64,000 bases of DNA from Salvelinus alpinus (GCF_045679555.1 NC_092098.1:14894538-14958537); one strand, 5' to 3'; numbered from the stretch's first letter, positions 22,211 through 35,570 are shown. Made by a program: numbers and translations. Notes: generated by a model not told the origin, from the letters alone.

Positions 22211-22870
22211 CATCAATGCTCCCATTATAGTCCTCATTCAGACTCTCCTGAATTGAAACAGTTTTGTAAGTTCCCTGGCAGGGATTCTATGGTTGTACTG
22301 GCTCTCTATCTTCTAAGGGGTGTTGGAATGTGGGTTGTATCAACGCAGAAACACACATATCTTCTTTTTGGGATCAACACACTTGCCCAGAAATAGTTAA
22401 TCACATCTTTACAATTCCACCTTTATCTTAGCTCTAAGAGACTGATGTAAAACCTTGCCTGTATCAAAGATGAATTATCTTAAAGATTTTCCCTTGTGTG
22501 TGCTTTTTGTATTTATCGCTGACTACAGACTGCATACACAGTGACAGTTGGCTGTATCTTAGCATGACCGTTCACAGAGGAACATGGAGATAAGCGCTTC
22601 TAAGGCAATGCAGAAAGTCAATGGGGAGATAAGCTTCCAATGCATTTTTGCAAGGGGCTGTAAAGATATAATAGCCTGTTATTTTCCCTTTTCCAATAAA
22701 AAGGTTGAAATATTGAAACTTTGGCAGTTAACACACACACACACACACACATACAAACATGAAGAGAGAGAGAAAGCCCAAAATCTATTATTCAGTGAAG
22801 GTTGAGAGTAGTTATTTATTATCAGTTCTTTATTAGCGAAGTCGTCTAGAGAAGAAATACTGCAGAGCCA

Positions 22871-22943
22871 ATGTTCAAACTAGCTTCTCTTCCAGCTGCT
22901 ATTGTCCAGTTGTTCTTTTTCTTAATTTCCTTTATCAGTCCAG
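22871..22943 (+). CDS. possible signal-peptide exon
   Basis: ATG at 22871 opens MFKLASLPAAIVQLFFFLIS then FISPG and runs into a donor CCAG/GTGAGAG with GT at 22944-22945. The exon ends in phase 1, as does the leader-like exon 2.9 kb upstream. An acceptor-like tttttctctgccag ends near 23096, but the frame behind it stops after about a dozen residues, so no good second exon was found. Could be a chance hydrophobic frame. Confidence 0.3.
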
Positions 22944-23756
22944 GTGAGAGAGCCTGCCTGAATCACATCAAGGTTTGTGTCTCTACCCTGTGTCCACAGT
23001 AAAACTCTCCACTGTGTGTTCCATACCACATACAGTATTTCCTGACTATCCTATTAGTTTAGCATTTTTCATCAGAGAACCTATTTTTCTCTGCCAGAGT
23101 TCAGGTTAAACTGTAGAGAACTCAAACAGTACATCTAGTGTAGTCTTGTACATCTGTTACGATGGAATGACTCTCAGACTTCATTTAGCCTTGTGAGAGG
23201 CGTATGGCTAAGGGCAGGACCCATGTTAATATGTTGATGAATGGCTGTGTGTGCTGGGGGGAAACCTGCTGGGTTGTGACTGTGTGGCAGATGGTTGTAC
23301 AGCTCCTCTCACCAGCACAGGCAGAACTTTGCAGAGTCATATTCTGGTAACTCAAGGTAGCACTCTCATGCAGAGGGGGTTGATTGAGAAGAGTCACTTC
23401 TGTCAGACTATGATGTGTATATATATATCTATGCTGTTTGTCAGCGGGTTCCTTTAATGAAGGGGTTGGGCCTGAGGTTTTGCCTTTGTTGATATTGATC
23501 ATAAAAGCCTTAGGGTGATTGTATTTGTCTGTTACCTTGGCAACATGATTATGCACAAGCCATTATGATCGACTATAACTTTTATTTCCTCAGAGCCCAT
23601 TGACTATATTTTTTTGCATGCACATAAATTCAAGGTTCTGTTCTCTCAATGCCAAGGACAGAGCTGATTTTGCTATTCTCTTCATGGCCACTGGATGGCA
23701 GTGTTATGCTGGAAGCATTTTCCAGTTGAAATGTGGAGCACTGACCAGTTTCAGCT
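22944..23756. other. no further gene structure recognised
   Basis: Apart from the weak acceptor near 23096 I see no exon, RNA gene or named repeat. Confidence 0.3.
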
Positions 23757-25823
23757 ACAGTGTCTCCGGAAAGTTTTAGTACCCCTTGACTCATTACACA
23801 TTTTGTCGTGTTACAGCCTGAATTCAAAATGGATTCAATATGTATTTTTTTTCAACCATCTACATACAATACCCCATAATGACAAAGTGAAAACATGTTT
23901 TTTTAGAAATGTTTTCAAATGTATTAAAAATTAAATACATGCCCTGAGTCAATACTTTTTAGAAGAACCGTTGGCTGTGGTTACAGCTTTGAGTCTTTTT
24001 GGGTAAGTCTCTAAGGGACAGATTGAAATTTACTGGGGGGGAGGGGTGGTCCAAATTATATATTTTTTGTCTCAATCTCCGTAATGTGTCTGTATCTATG
24101 TAATTGCATATGTATTTATGTAAAAAAATAGAGACCACAATAGAAATAAGTCCCTGACTTTATTGTGCGATCTCGGTCACTTTAAAAAATCTTTGTGTTC
24201 AGTATATATCTTTTTTTTTTAACTGACAAATAAAATCAATCAATTGATCCAAAATGTGCAATTGATGAATGGAAAGAGACATCTGTTACAAAACACCAAA
24301 AATTGTAATGACTTTCGGGAGATTGTCAAGCCAAGTCTTCGGTACATGGGATGTATTTTCTGTTTGCCTAGATTGTCTATTTCTTGTGATGTTGAAAACG
24401 CAAAACATGATGTTGAAGTGCCTAAAGTCAGTATGCTTTGTTTATTGGTTGTGTGGTGCATTAGCACAGAAACCAGTTGGTGGAAAATTCAGTTAATATT
24501 TTTTATATAATTATAAATAGGGCATCATCAATGTTGAAATGTTGAAAATCAGATTTTCTTCAAGCGGATCATTGTCTGCAGCCGGCTCTGATCGTATAGT
24601 AATGAAAATTAAATGAAAACAGGCTGGGACCTTCTGGCCCATAGCCCTGCGTGTCATCGACTGTGCCACAAAAGCATGCTCAAGTGGCAAAGTCGATATC
24701 CACGTTTATAAACACAGGGTCGCTACAATTATTTTGATTTGTGGTCGATAACATTATTTGGATTTAACTCTATTAGGGGGCAGGGTGTGCAATTAATTTT
24801 ACGATCTGTCCCTAAGAGCTTTGCACACCTGGATTGTACAATATTTGCTCATTATTCTTTTGAAAATTCTTCAAGCTCTGTCAAGTTAATTGTTGATCAT
24901 TGCAAGACAGCCATTTTCAAGTCTTGCCATAGATTTTCAAGCAGATTTAAGTCAAAACTGTAACTAGGCTACTCAGGAACATTCAATGTCGTCTTGGTAA
25001 GCAACTCCAGTGTAGATTTGGCCTTGTGTTTAAGGTTATTGTCCTGCTGAAGGTGAATTTGTCTCCCAGTGTCTGTTGGAAAGCAGACTGAACTAGGTTA
25101 ACCTCTAGGAGATTGCCTGTGCTTATAGCTGTATTCCCTTTCTTTTTGTAAAAAATAAACACCCTAGTCCTTTCCAATGACAAGCATACCCATAACATGA
25201 TGTAGCCACCACCATGCATGAAAATATGAAGATTGATACTCAGTGATGTGTTGTGTTAGATTTGCCCCAAGCATAATGCTTTGTATTCAGGACAAAAATA
25301 GAATTTCTTTGCCACATTTTTTGCAGTATTACTTAAGTGCAATGTTGCAAACAGGATGCATGTTTTGGAATAAAAAAAAATCTGCACAGGGTACCTTCTA
25401 TTCACTGTCCTTTAGGTTAGTATTGTGGAGTAAATATAATGTATAATGTTATTGATCTATCTATCTTCTCATATCACAACAGTTTTAAAGTCACAATTAG
25501 CCTCATGGTGAAATCCCTGAGCAGTTTCCTTCCTCTCGGGCAATTGAGTTAGGAAGTACGCCTGTATCTTTGTAGTGATTGGGTGTACTGATACACCATC
25601 CAAAGCCTAGTTAATAACTTCACAATGCTCGAAGGGATATTCAGTGTCTGCTGTTTTCATTTTCACAAATCTACCAATCGGTGCCCTTCTTTGTGAGGCA
25701 TTGAAAAACCTCCCTGGTCTTTGTGGTTGAATCTGTGCTTGAAATTCATTACTCGATTGAGGGTCCTTACAGATAATAGTCTACCTCTACCACATTATGA
25801 GTCATAATACCCAGAAAACCTAG
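23757..25823 (-). mobile_element. Tc1-like transposon, left part, interrupted by a Harbinger-like element
   Basis: Starts with TA then cagtgtctccggaaagtttt, and continues with ttgtcgtgttacagcctgaa, a well-known salmonid Tc1 end. Minus-strand transposase remnants cover about 24810-25220: the DD34E region reads DLNLLENLWQDLKMAV near 24890-24960, and GGGYIMLWVC lies near 25200. Many stops. The matching right end lies at about 33510-33789, with 7.5 kb of other repeats between, so this copy appears to have been split. Confidence 0.75.
24015..24812. mobile_element. non-autonomous PIF/Harbinger-like insertion
   Basis: Flanked by TAA at 24012-24014 and 24813-24815 and bounded by perfect 9-bp inverted ends gggacagat and atctgtccc. 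Removing the element and one TAA restores tctctaagagctttgc, which is the expected uninterrupted Tc1 sequence. A 3-bp TAA duplication is the mark of PIF/Harbinger elements. Length 798 bp, with no transposase seen, so it is non-autonomous. Confidence 0.7.
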
Positions 25824-26140
25824 CAGTCAAACACGGAAATGGTTCCAATCATTTTTCCACCATTCATTTGATTAATTATGGATTTTAGAAACACTTCAAA
25901 CAAGGGCTGTGTTTTGTGGAGGTTTTGATAACCATGTAAATCTCTCTCGGACAAGGTGACTTTTATCAATATATTCACCAGTATTTACCCTCCAAAATTG
26001 AATGCTAATTAGCTGCTAATGTGGCTATCATACAGAACTACAAATGCCTGTCTCAAGCTTCACGTCACTCACCAGGGCCATGATGATCTGGACGAGACTG
26101 CCGAATCGAGGCAAAGGTAAGAATCTCTGAATTAACTATC
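25824..26140 (+). repeat. interspersed repeat R, plus orientation
   Basis: Begins near cagtcaaacacggaaatggt and includes ccatgtaaatctctctcgga. The inverse complement of about 33365-33520 matches its first 150 bp. Class unknown. Confidence 0.6.
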
Positions 26141-26229
26141 TAATGTTAGCTAAATGTAGTCATTATAAATTGGCTAAGGTTGTTGAAATTGACAATTCTG
26201 TGAACTGTCTTGGGCAACGCCTGTTATCT

Positions 26230-27655
26230 AGCTAGCAACCATGGTAAACATAACTCAGAGAAAATACATATCACATGTGCATTCCACAAGGTTCGATTTT
26301 GGGTCCGGTTTATATATGTTATCCATTTGCAGCGTTATCAGAAAGCACAGCAATGATTTTCACTGTGACACAGATGATACAAGCCTTTACATGTCTGTGT
26401 CACCAGAGGAGTTTAGCTCCACTGATAAATGATCAGACTGTACTAATAATTTAAGTACTTGGATGGCTCACAACTTCCTCCAGCTAAATCAAGACAAGAC
26501 CGAGGTATTTATTGTTGGAGTCAAAGCACAGAGAGAGAATCAGGTTGCACATTTGAATTCACAGGCAATAAAGATAAAACACCAGGTAAAACCCTAGGTG
26601 TTATTTTAGATTCTGAACTGAATTTTGAATCACACATTAGGAATGTGACCAAAATAGCTGTTTACCACCTGGGGAACATTACCAAGGTGCGGCTGTTTCT
26701 CTCTCAGGCTGATACAGAGAGATTCATCCACGCTTTTATTACAGCAGGCTTGACTCCTGTAATGCTCTCCTGTCTGGTCTACCCAAGAAAGCCATTGGTC
26801 AACTGCAGAACATACAGAATGCTGCAGCACGGGTACTGACCAAGACCAGACAGAGAGCACACATTACACCAGGTTTAAGGTCTCTGCACTGGCTGCCTGT
26901 GAGTTTTAGTATTCATTTTAATATTCTTCTATTGGTTTTTAAAAGATTGTGCACCCCAATACATGTCAGACATGCTTTGAAGTTATGTACCCAGTAGGTC
27001 CCTCAGGTCCTCTGGCAGTGGTATTTTAACAATCCCAAAGCGTAGAACCAACAGGCATTGAGAGGCAGCCTTTAGTTATTATGGTGTGGGGGCTGTGCTA
27101 GTGGTGTGGGGGCTGTGCTTTGGCAAAGTGGGTGTGGTTATATCCTGCCTGTTTGGCCCTGTCCGGGGTATCATCGGATGGGGCCACAGTGTCTCCTGAC
27201 CCGTCCTGTCTCAGCCTCCAGTATTTATGCTGCAGTAGTTTATGTGTCGGGGGGCTAGGGTCAGTCTGTTATCTGGAGTACTTCTCCTGTCTTGTCCGGT
27301 GTCCTGTGTGAATTTAAGTATGCTCTCTCTAATTCTCTTTTTCTCTCTCTCTTTCTTTCTCTCTCTCGGGGGACCTGATTTGATTATGCCCCCAGCCTCT
27401 GGAATAGCCTGCCAGAGAACCTGAGGGGACCTTAAAACACGTGTTTTTAGCTTTGCTTTTCCTTAGGATGCTTTTTAGTTGTTCAGTTTTTGTCATTATT
27501 TAGTTTTTTATTTTATCTTTGTTGTGTATAGTAAATATTTAAGCTTTTATTTTCATTGTTTTTTATCTTTTTTTTTTCCTGTGAAGCACATTGCGTTGCA
27601 TTCCATGTCTGAAATGTGCCGTTTAAATAAAGCTTGATTTGATTTGATTAGCCTG
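26230..27655 (+). mobile_element. L2-type LINE 3' half with an internal foreign segment
   Basis: Plus-strand coding traces: FDFGSGLYMLSICSVIRKHS, then FHCDTDDTSLYM at the polymerase box (DTDD for the usual YADD), KTLGVILDSELNFESHIRNV, and RTRQRAHITPGLRSLHWLPV-like words at about 26840-26910. The 3' end carries aaataaagcttgatttgatt at 27628-27650, the L2-type tail. At about 27085-27380 a segment of another L2 subfamily's 3' UTR interrupts the C-terminal codons. Dead copy. Confidence 0.8.
27085..27380 (+). repeat. 3' UTR segment of another L2 subfamily embedded in the LINE
   Basis: The words gtgtgggggctgtgctttgg, tttatgtgtcggggggctag and a TC-rich tail match, in inverse orientation, the 3' UTR at 1-330 of this window. 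Host LINE codons continue on both sides. Confidence 0.75.
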
Positions 27656-28141
27656 GCTAGATGGCTACATTATCCATCTACTGTATTTGTCTAGCCATTT
27701 AAATTCATTAGAAATTCATAAAAGCAAGTTTAGCTTTCTTTGCATTTATAAACCAACAATCTAGCTTGCTAGTTAACTAGCTAGCTAACTTAGATGGTGA
27801 AGCTAGGTCTAGGCATTCTTGATGAAAATTGCAAACCTTATTTGCACCTTCTCTATTCCCGAACCAATGAGTGTGCCTGAGTCTTATCCTCTCTCAACTA
27901 CGTAAGTGGTTTCAACCTGGAACACTGTACTGTGTGAAGGGTTTTGTCCCAGCCCAGCTCTAACACCTGACTTAAATAACCAACTCACTGAATCACATGA
28001 TAGACTATGATTAGTAATCAGGTATGGGCTGGGCAGGAACAAAAGCTTATACACACTCCTGCCATTCAGATGTGGGAGGTGGTATTGATATATAACGCAT
28101 GTACAACTCTCAAGTTGAAATTGAAGTTGTTGACTGATACC

Positions 28142-28166
28142 ATGGCGGGGGCTGCTAAGAAGTCAG
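28142..28166 (+). CDS. possible short first exon, MAGAAKKS
   Basis: ATG in a good context (accATGG) opens MAGAAKKS and runs into a strong donor CAG/GTGAGT. A TATA-like gatatataa lies about 50 bp upstream. If spliced to the ZNF706-like piece at 28376 the frame would be wrong for zinc-finger coding and stops after nine residues. Weak candidate. Confidence 0.2.
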
Positions 28167-28367
28167 GTGAGTAGTATTGGTTGGTACAGTATGTGCCTTT
28201 AGGTTCCTCTCCATGTGTAGGCTATTGTACTGGCCTGTGTATTACTGCCATTCATATGTGCAGTAGTTTGTTGCATCGTTTTGCTTAGTTTATCATTTGT
28301 GTCAACTTTGAATTCAATCTAAGCCACAGATTGTTAACTTCATCCATTTTGTACTTGACCTTTACTG

Positions 28368-28457
28368 ATGCAGAACCCGAAGACATTCAAGCAACACTTT
28401 GAGAGCAAGCATCACAAGTCTCCAGCGGTCCCAGTACTGGTTGATGTGCAGGTCTAA
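28368..28457 (+). pseudogene. znf706-like: ZNF706-like C-terminal fragment
   Basis: A 29-residue frame reads NPKTFKQHFESKHHKSP and ends DVQV-stop. This matches the C-terminal exon of the small conserved zinc-finger protein ZNF706, whose finger ends KTFKQHFESKH. Only the histidine half of the C2H2 finger is present; the cysteine pair, encoded by the preceding exon in the intact gene, is absent. An acceptor-like tttactgatgcag precedes it, so it looks like a duplicated genomic exon rather than a processed copy. Confidence 0.65.
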
Positions 28458-28665
28458 GCGTCCACACACACTGAAATGGACCTATCAGCTGGGGTAAGAT
28501 TCTTCCATAATTCACACACAGTAGACATTTGTATGTTGTATTTGTAATTATTATGGAAAATTAAGGCAGTTTGTACAATTTTAAAAACATTACAATAGAT
28601 TCACAACACACTGTGTGCCCTCAGGCCCCTACTCCACCACTACCACCAATCTACAGTACTAAATC

Positions 28666-30260
<1,595 letters not shown>

Positions 30261-31173
30261 TATCCTGTAAACTCCCATGTTGTCAACAAAATGCTGTGCT
30301 CAATGCTTAAGTTGTATTGTCTATAGCTCAATTTGTGGAAAGGCTGTGATCACTTATCTTCTTTAATGTTGTGATTCCCAGACACACGATGACCATGATT
30401 TGAATGCTGCAACTGAGACGGAATGATGTCATCGGGACACAAGCTGAGATTCTGAGTATGACTGGACGTTGGCCGGATATTAGTGACAACGACCTAAAAG
30501 GGGTGCAGAAGCACACCATTTTCTGATTATTCCATGACCAACCATCTCTCTAGCTATGCCTCATTCCACACTATGCATTTTATTCCCCATGGTCCCTCAA
30601 CTTCAGACACATTGAAACTCTCCATCTTATCTCTATAAACCCACCCTACCTTCACCCATTTTCCCTATGCTGCTTCCTTCACTTGTATAACATCTAGACT
30701 CAGTAACACGTTTAAAGGGGTTGTGGTGTACTGTTTTTGCTACTTCTTTTCACCTGTGTAATGCTGTCCTCCTCCTGCTTATTCTGGGGTTCAGACTGAA
30801 TGCAGTGGTAAATGTGCTGCTCACAATTGACAGCAGCAACATGGACCTTAAATTGACCAGAAGGGTGTTGCTATAGCTTAGGCATGCCTTCCTTGTTTTG
30901 GGTCTGTTAAGTGTGTTTCTCATTCTTTGACCTAGTATTTTACATAAAACCTACCTTAAACATTCAGTTTTTCAAATTCTAACTCACCCACCAAAATCAC
31001 AAAATCTGTTTTACATTTTGTGTTATTTGTGTTGGTCTAATACCTCAAATGGAAAAGCAGAATAATGTGTGCGCTAAGATAGTAAAAATAATTCATTTGG
31101 TGCTCTTTTGACGTACCACATTTGTGTCATTAATTCATAAATAATTTAATGTTTACTTAAATGTAAATGCTTA
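30261..31173. other. about 900 bp without recognised features
   Basis: No domain or repeat assigned. A stretch at 30365-30530 looks slightly exon-like, with a cag before it, but no protein is recognised. Confidence 0.3.
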
Positions 31174-31175
31174 TA

Positions 31176-32666
31176 CACTACAGGTCAAAGGTTTTAGAAC
31201 ACCTACTCATTCAAGGGTTTTTCTTTATTTTTACTATTTTCTACATTGTGAAGACAACAAAACTATGAAATAACACCTATGGAATCATGTAGTAACCAAA
31301 AAAAGAGTTAAACAAATCTAAATATATAAATTATATTTGAGATTCTTCAAATAGCCACCCTTTGCCTTGATGACATCTTTGCACACTCTCGGCATTCTCT
31401 CAACCAGCTTCACCTGGAATGCTTTTCCAACAGTCTTGAAGGAGTTCCCACATATGCTGAGCACTTGTTGGCTGCTTTTCCTCCACTCTGCAGTCTGACT
31501 CATCCCAAACCATCTCAATTTGGTTGAGGTCGGGGGATTGTGGAGGCCAGCTGTATCTGATGCAGCACTCCATCACTCTCCTTCTTGGTAAAATAGCCCT
31601 TGCACAGCCTGGAGGTGTGTTGGGTCAATGTCCTGTTGAAAAACAAATGATTTTCCCACTAAGCCCAAACCAACCATGCTGGTTAAGTGTGCCTTGAATT
31701 CTAAATAAATCACAGACAGTGTCACCAGCAAAGCATCCCACACCATAACACCTCCTCCTTGCTTTACGGTGGGAAATACACATGCGTTCACCCACACCGC
31801 ATCTCACAAAGACATGCCAGTTGGAACCAAAAATCTCCAGTTTGGACAAATTTGGTCTAATGTCCATTGCATTGTTTCCTGGCCCTAGCAAGTCTCTTAT
31901 TATTATTTGTGTCCAAGTAGTGGTTTCTTTGCAGCAATTCAACCATGAAGGCCTGATTCTCACAGTCTCCTCTGAACAGTTGATGTTGAGATGTGTCTGT
32001 TACTTGAACTCTGTGAAGCATTTATTTGGGCTGTAATTTCTGAGGCTGGTAACTCTAATGAACTTATCATCTGCAGCAGAGGTAACTCTGGGTCTTCCAT
32101 TCCTGTGGCGGTCCTCATGAGAGCCAGTTTCATCATAGCACATGATGGTTTTTGCGACTGCACTTAAAGAAACTTTGAAAATTATAGACATTTTCCGAAT
32201 TGACTGACCTTTATGTCTTAAAGTAATGATGGACTGTCGTTTCTCTTTGCTTATTTGAGCTGTTCTTGCCATAATATGGACTTGGTCTTTTACCAAATAG
32301 GGCTATCTTCTGGATACCACCCCTACCTTGTCACAACACAACTGATTGGCTCAAACGCCTTAAGAAGGAAAGAAATTCCACAAATTAACACCTGTTAATT
32401 TAAATGCATTCCAAGTGACTACCTCATGAAGCTGGTTGAGAGAATGCCAAGAGTGTGCAAAGCTGTCATCAAGGCAAAGGGTGGATATTTGAAGAATCTC
32501 AAATATAAAATATATTTAGATTTGTTTAACACTTTTGATTAAATGATTCCAAATGTGTTATTTCCTAGTTTTGATGCCTTCAGTATTATTCTACAATGTA
32601 GAAAACAGTAAAAATAAAGAAAAACCTTTGAATGAGTAGGTGTTCTAAAACTTTTGATCGGTAGTG
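31176..32666 (-). mobile_element. Tc1-like transposon with unusually long inverted arms
   Basis: TA flanks at 31174-31175 and 32667-32668. Ends are cactacaggtcaaaggtttt and the complement of cttttgatcggtagtg. Inverted arms of about 235 bp (31176-31410 and 32429-32666) match well; the right arm repeats the last 30 or so codons of the transposase found in the left arm. Confidence 0.9.
31320..32272 (-). pseudogene. Tc1-like transposase, broken
   Basis: Start at 32272 reads MARTAQISKEKRQSIITLRH, with the DNA-binding domain and NGRPRVTSAADDKFI. The catalytic region is frame-shifted: the first Asp region near 31840 is degraded before EIFGSNWHVFVRCGVGERM; the second is seen in FQQDIDPTH (about 31640). 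The last motif, SPDLNQIEMVWDE, can be read near 31510-31545. The C-terminus GGYLKNLKYNLYI ends at 31320. Several frameshifts and stops make it inactive. Confidence 0.85.
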
Positions 32667-32668
32667 TA

Positions 32669-33286
32669 TGTTATTTATAAAAAGCATATGTATGCATTGT
32701 TTACTATTTTGATTTCTTTAAAACAATGTAATTGTTGCAGTTGACTAGGTGCATTTTTGTCAAATAAATATGCTTATTTATTCATTATTTTGTATACATT
32801 CTGCAATGAGTTAATCTGGCTTTGAATCTGCAACAGAACATGTTAACAAGTAGATCTGTATTGCTCTAATACCCATTCATTTAAATAGATGTCACCTTGT
32901 TCATAAAGTTGGCAGAAATTATAAGGGATTTAAAAAAGACCTCCACCAGTTGAATGAGAAGAGGATCTGGTAAAATAAGGGTATGTTGCTAATATCACCT
33001 AGTTAGATACTGTAGCTAGATACGTATATACTGTAGCTTATTTGCAAACAAAAGCGGATAGTATTCGTGGCACATTTTAAATATCGAACTGCTACTAGGA
33101 TAGTATTCTGTACAAGACACAAGACCAAATGTATAAATAAGACAAGTATTAGTTAAATAAAATATGTAACTAAATGTAAATGTTCAATATATATTTTGTT
33201 TTGGATCCAGGTAGCTAGGTGTCAAAGCAAATGTGTCAGCTAGAGATGGTTTGCAGGGATTTGTAGTCTTGCATGATGTCTGTTTT
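32669..33286. other. AT-rich DNA, nothing recognised
   Basis: No coding or repeat signature assigned. Confidence 0.35.
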
Positions 33287-33331
33287 GTGTTGGGTCAATG
33301 TCCTGTTGAAAAACAAATGATATTCCCACTA
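33287..33331 (-). repeat. 45-bp shard of Tc1 transposase sequence
   Basis: Matches 31617-31661 with one mismatch (gtgttgggtcaatgtcctgt and onward), in the same orientation, without other Tc1 sequence around it. Confidence 0.85.
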
Positions 33332-33364
33332 ATTAGGTTTTTAGAATCTGAGAGTAAATCAAGC

Positions 33365-33520
33365 CTAATGTATTGATGGAAGTCACCTTGTCCGAGAGAG
33401 ATTTACATGGTTGTCAAAAACGTCACACCAGGGTAAGCCTACAAAAAACGTGTTTCTAGAATCCACAATGAATAAAATGAATGGTGGAAAAACAATTGGA
33501 AACATTTCCGTGTTTGACCG
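33365..33520 (-). repeat. interspersed repeat R, minus orientation
   Basis: Its complement matches 25824-25970, including tctctcggacaaggtgactt. With that copy it forms an inverted pair 7.4 kb apart. Confidence 0.65.
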
Positions 33521-33789
33521 TTAGGTTAATGGGTATGTGTGGGCTACAGAGATGGGGTAGGCATTCAAAAACACTTTTATTGAACACGGAATGAGTCCAT
33601 GCAACTTATTGTGCGATTTGTTAAGCACATTTTAACTCCTGAACTTTAGGCTTGCCATAACAAAGGGTTGAACACTTATTGACTCTACAAACATAATTCC
33701 GCTTTGTGTATAGATCAGTGACACAAAATCTAAATGTAATCAATGTGGGAAAAGTAAAGGGGTGTGAATACTTTCTGAAGGCACTGTAT
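33521..33789 (-). mobile_element. Tc1-like element, right end
   Basis: Ends with gtgtgaatactttctgaagg then cactg followed by TA. Its complement has the same family terminus as the element starting at 23757. Words such as gcttgccataacaaagggtt are typical of the right end of this family. Confidence 0.75.
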
Positions 33790-35570
33790 GTCACACTCCT
33801 TGCCACCCATTGTATAAATGTTATATATGTATTTCTGGGGAGGAGAAGATGTAATTATGTTCATGAATAATCAATGACGATGAGAGATTTTGAAGAATAC
33901 AGTATGTGTGTCTCACTGAGAAAAAACAGGGTAAATGTGTTTGGTTATTATGCTATGATCTAGTTCTAATACGAAAATAGGCTATATATCGCTTACCAAG
34001 ATCCACAATAATAAACAATACTTGATTAAACTATGATACCCCTTGGTGTTTTATGAGTACCTCTTGAATTTTTCATTGTTCAGTGGAAAAGGGAATCATC
34101 AGATATTACATTTCCCTCCCCGCTTGGCTTCAATAGACTCCGTATGAAGGGCAGTCAGTCCCATGTTAGAGGTGAAATGTCACTGTGTCCCTGAGGACTG
34201 GAGCCCAGATTGAAAAGCTGAACCTGCCTGGATCTCATTTTGCTGCATATGCACTGGTCAGCCCTGTGACCGGTACAGTTGTAATGGCACACGTTCTGCT
34301 CAATTATTGTTGAAACATTTGCAGAGTGACATTTAATAAAAGGATATTATGGACAATCTATAGTCGTCTACATGTGTGATGTACAGACAAGTGTAGCGTG
34401 TGAGATGCGACTCAAATTTTGTGGGTGGAAGGAGAGAGAGAGAGAGGGTTGTGGAGGAGGCTTGAAGCACCCGGCATCTTGTTATGACATGCATTCTCTG
34501 AATTATGCTCACAGAATTATACCTACAGAGGAGTGACTTCTGTGAAGGAACTTGATAGAAGCCGAACTTGAAGGAATGTCTTCGAACTTCCAAGAGTTGG
34601 CTTAACGTTGGAGCAGAGCTAACCTTCGCTCGCTAGCTAGCTTGCTAACAAGCCTGTATATGCAGAGCGGCACCAGAATTAAAAACACGTCTTGCCTTTT
34701 GTATTTAATAAATCCAATGTGAAATGTGATAACTATAGTATCCTTAACTAGTATTCTGAATCCTGCTTGTAATGTCGTCAGTAGGCTACAGTAACATATA
34801 TTTTGGGGGTATAGGTAGCCTACACACTCACACACTGGCAAAGTTTTTCCAGCTGGCAGGCAGACAGAAGAACACATTTCTGAGTGACAGAGGGAGGGTT
34901 TTGCATAAGTGCTTTGTTGTTTTTTTTGTGCGACTGAATGGCCATAACGTTATTAACCGTTATTATTAACCGATTCCCATGCTTTTAAAATAACAGTTCT
35001 GTTACAGAACAGTACAGATCACTTTCGTTCCAGATTCTGATTATGTTCCTCGAAAAATGTCATTCTTTTCCGGTTTTCATTTATGTGCCCTGAACCGGTT
35101 CCAACCCCTGCTACCTACCCTCAAGTTCCTGAGCTTCCCCTTTCCTCTTCCCCTCTTCCAGTGAGGGGTGAATCTCTCTTGTCACATGTACCCAAACCCT
35201 GACTGCCTGTAATTTGCTGTCACCGTGCAGAAGCAGGCCTGTGGATGTTCTTCTACTGCTGTGACAACCTCTCCCCCTCACTGACTGTCTCACTGACTGC
35301 CTCCCTGCTGTAACTGATGCCTTGTTTTACTTCAACTGTCAACCTGCTCACAGTCACAACACTGTCTCAAGCAGAGATCTCACTGCATATCTGTATGAAA
35401 TACTTTTCCAACCTATGCACTGTATATGTTGCCTGGCTCCCCATCCACATCACTCCGGCCAAACATCAGGGCCATTAACGTTTCTTCTCCATGATGAGTC
35501 TGGATTTACCTCCCTCCCTGACGACTTCCGGAATGCGAACACATTCTGACTGTTCTGATTGGTCCCAGAA
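33790..35570. other. about 1.8 kb without a recognised gene
   Basis: AT-rich with a short GA tract near 34432-34447. No exon with convincing coding content seen. Confidence 0.4.
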
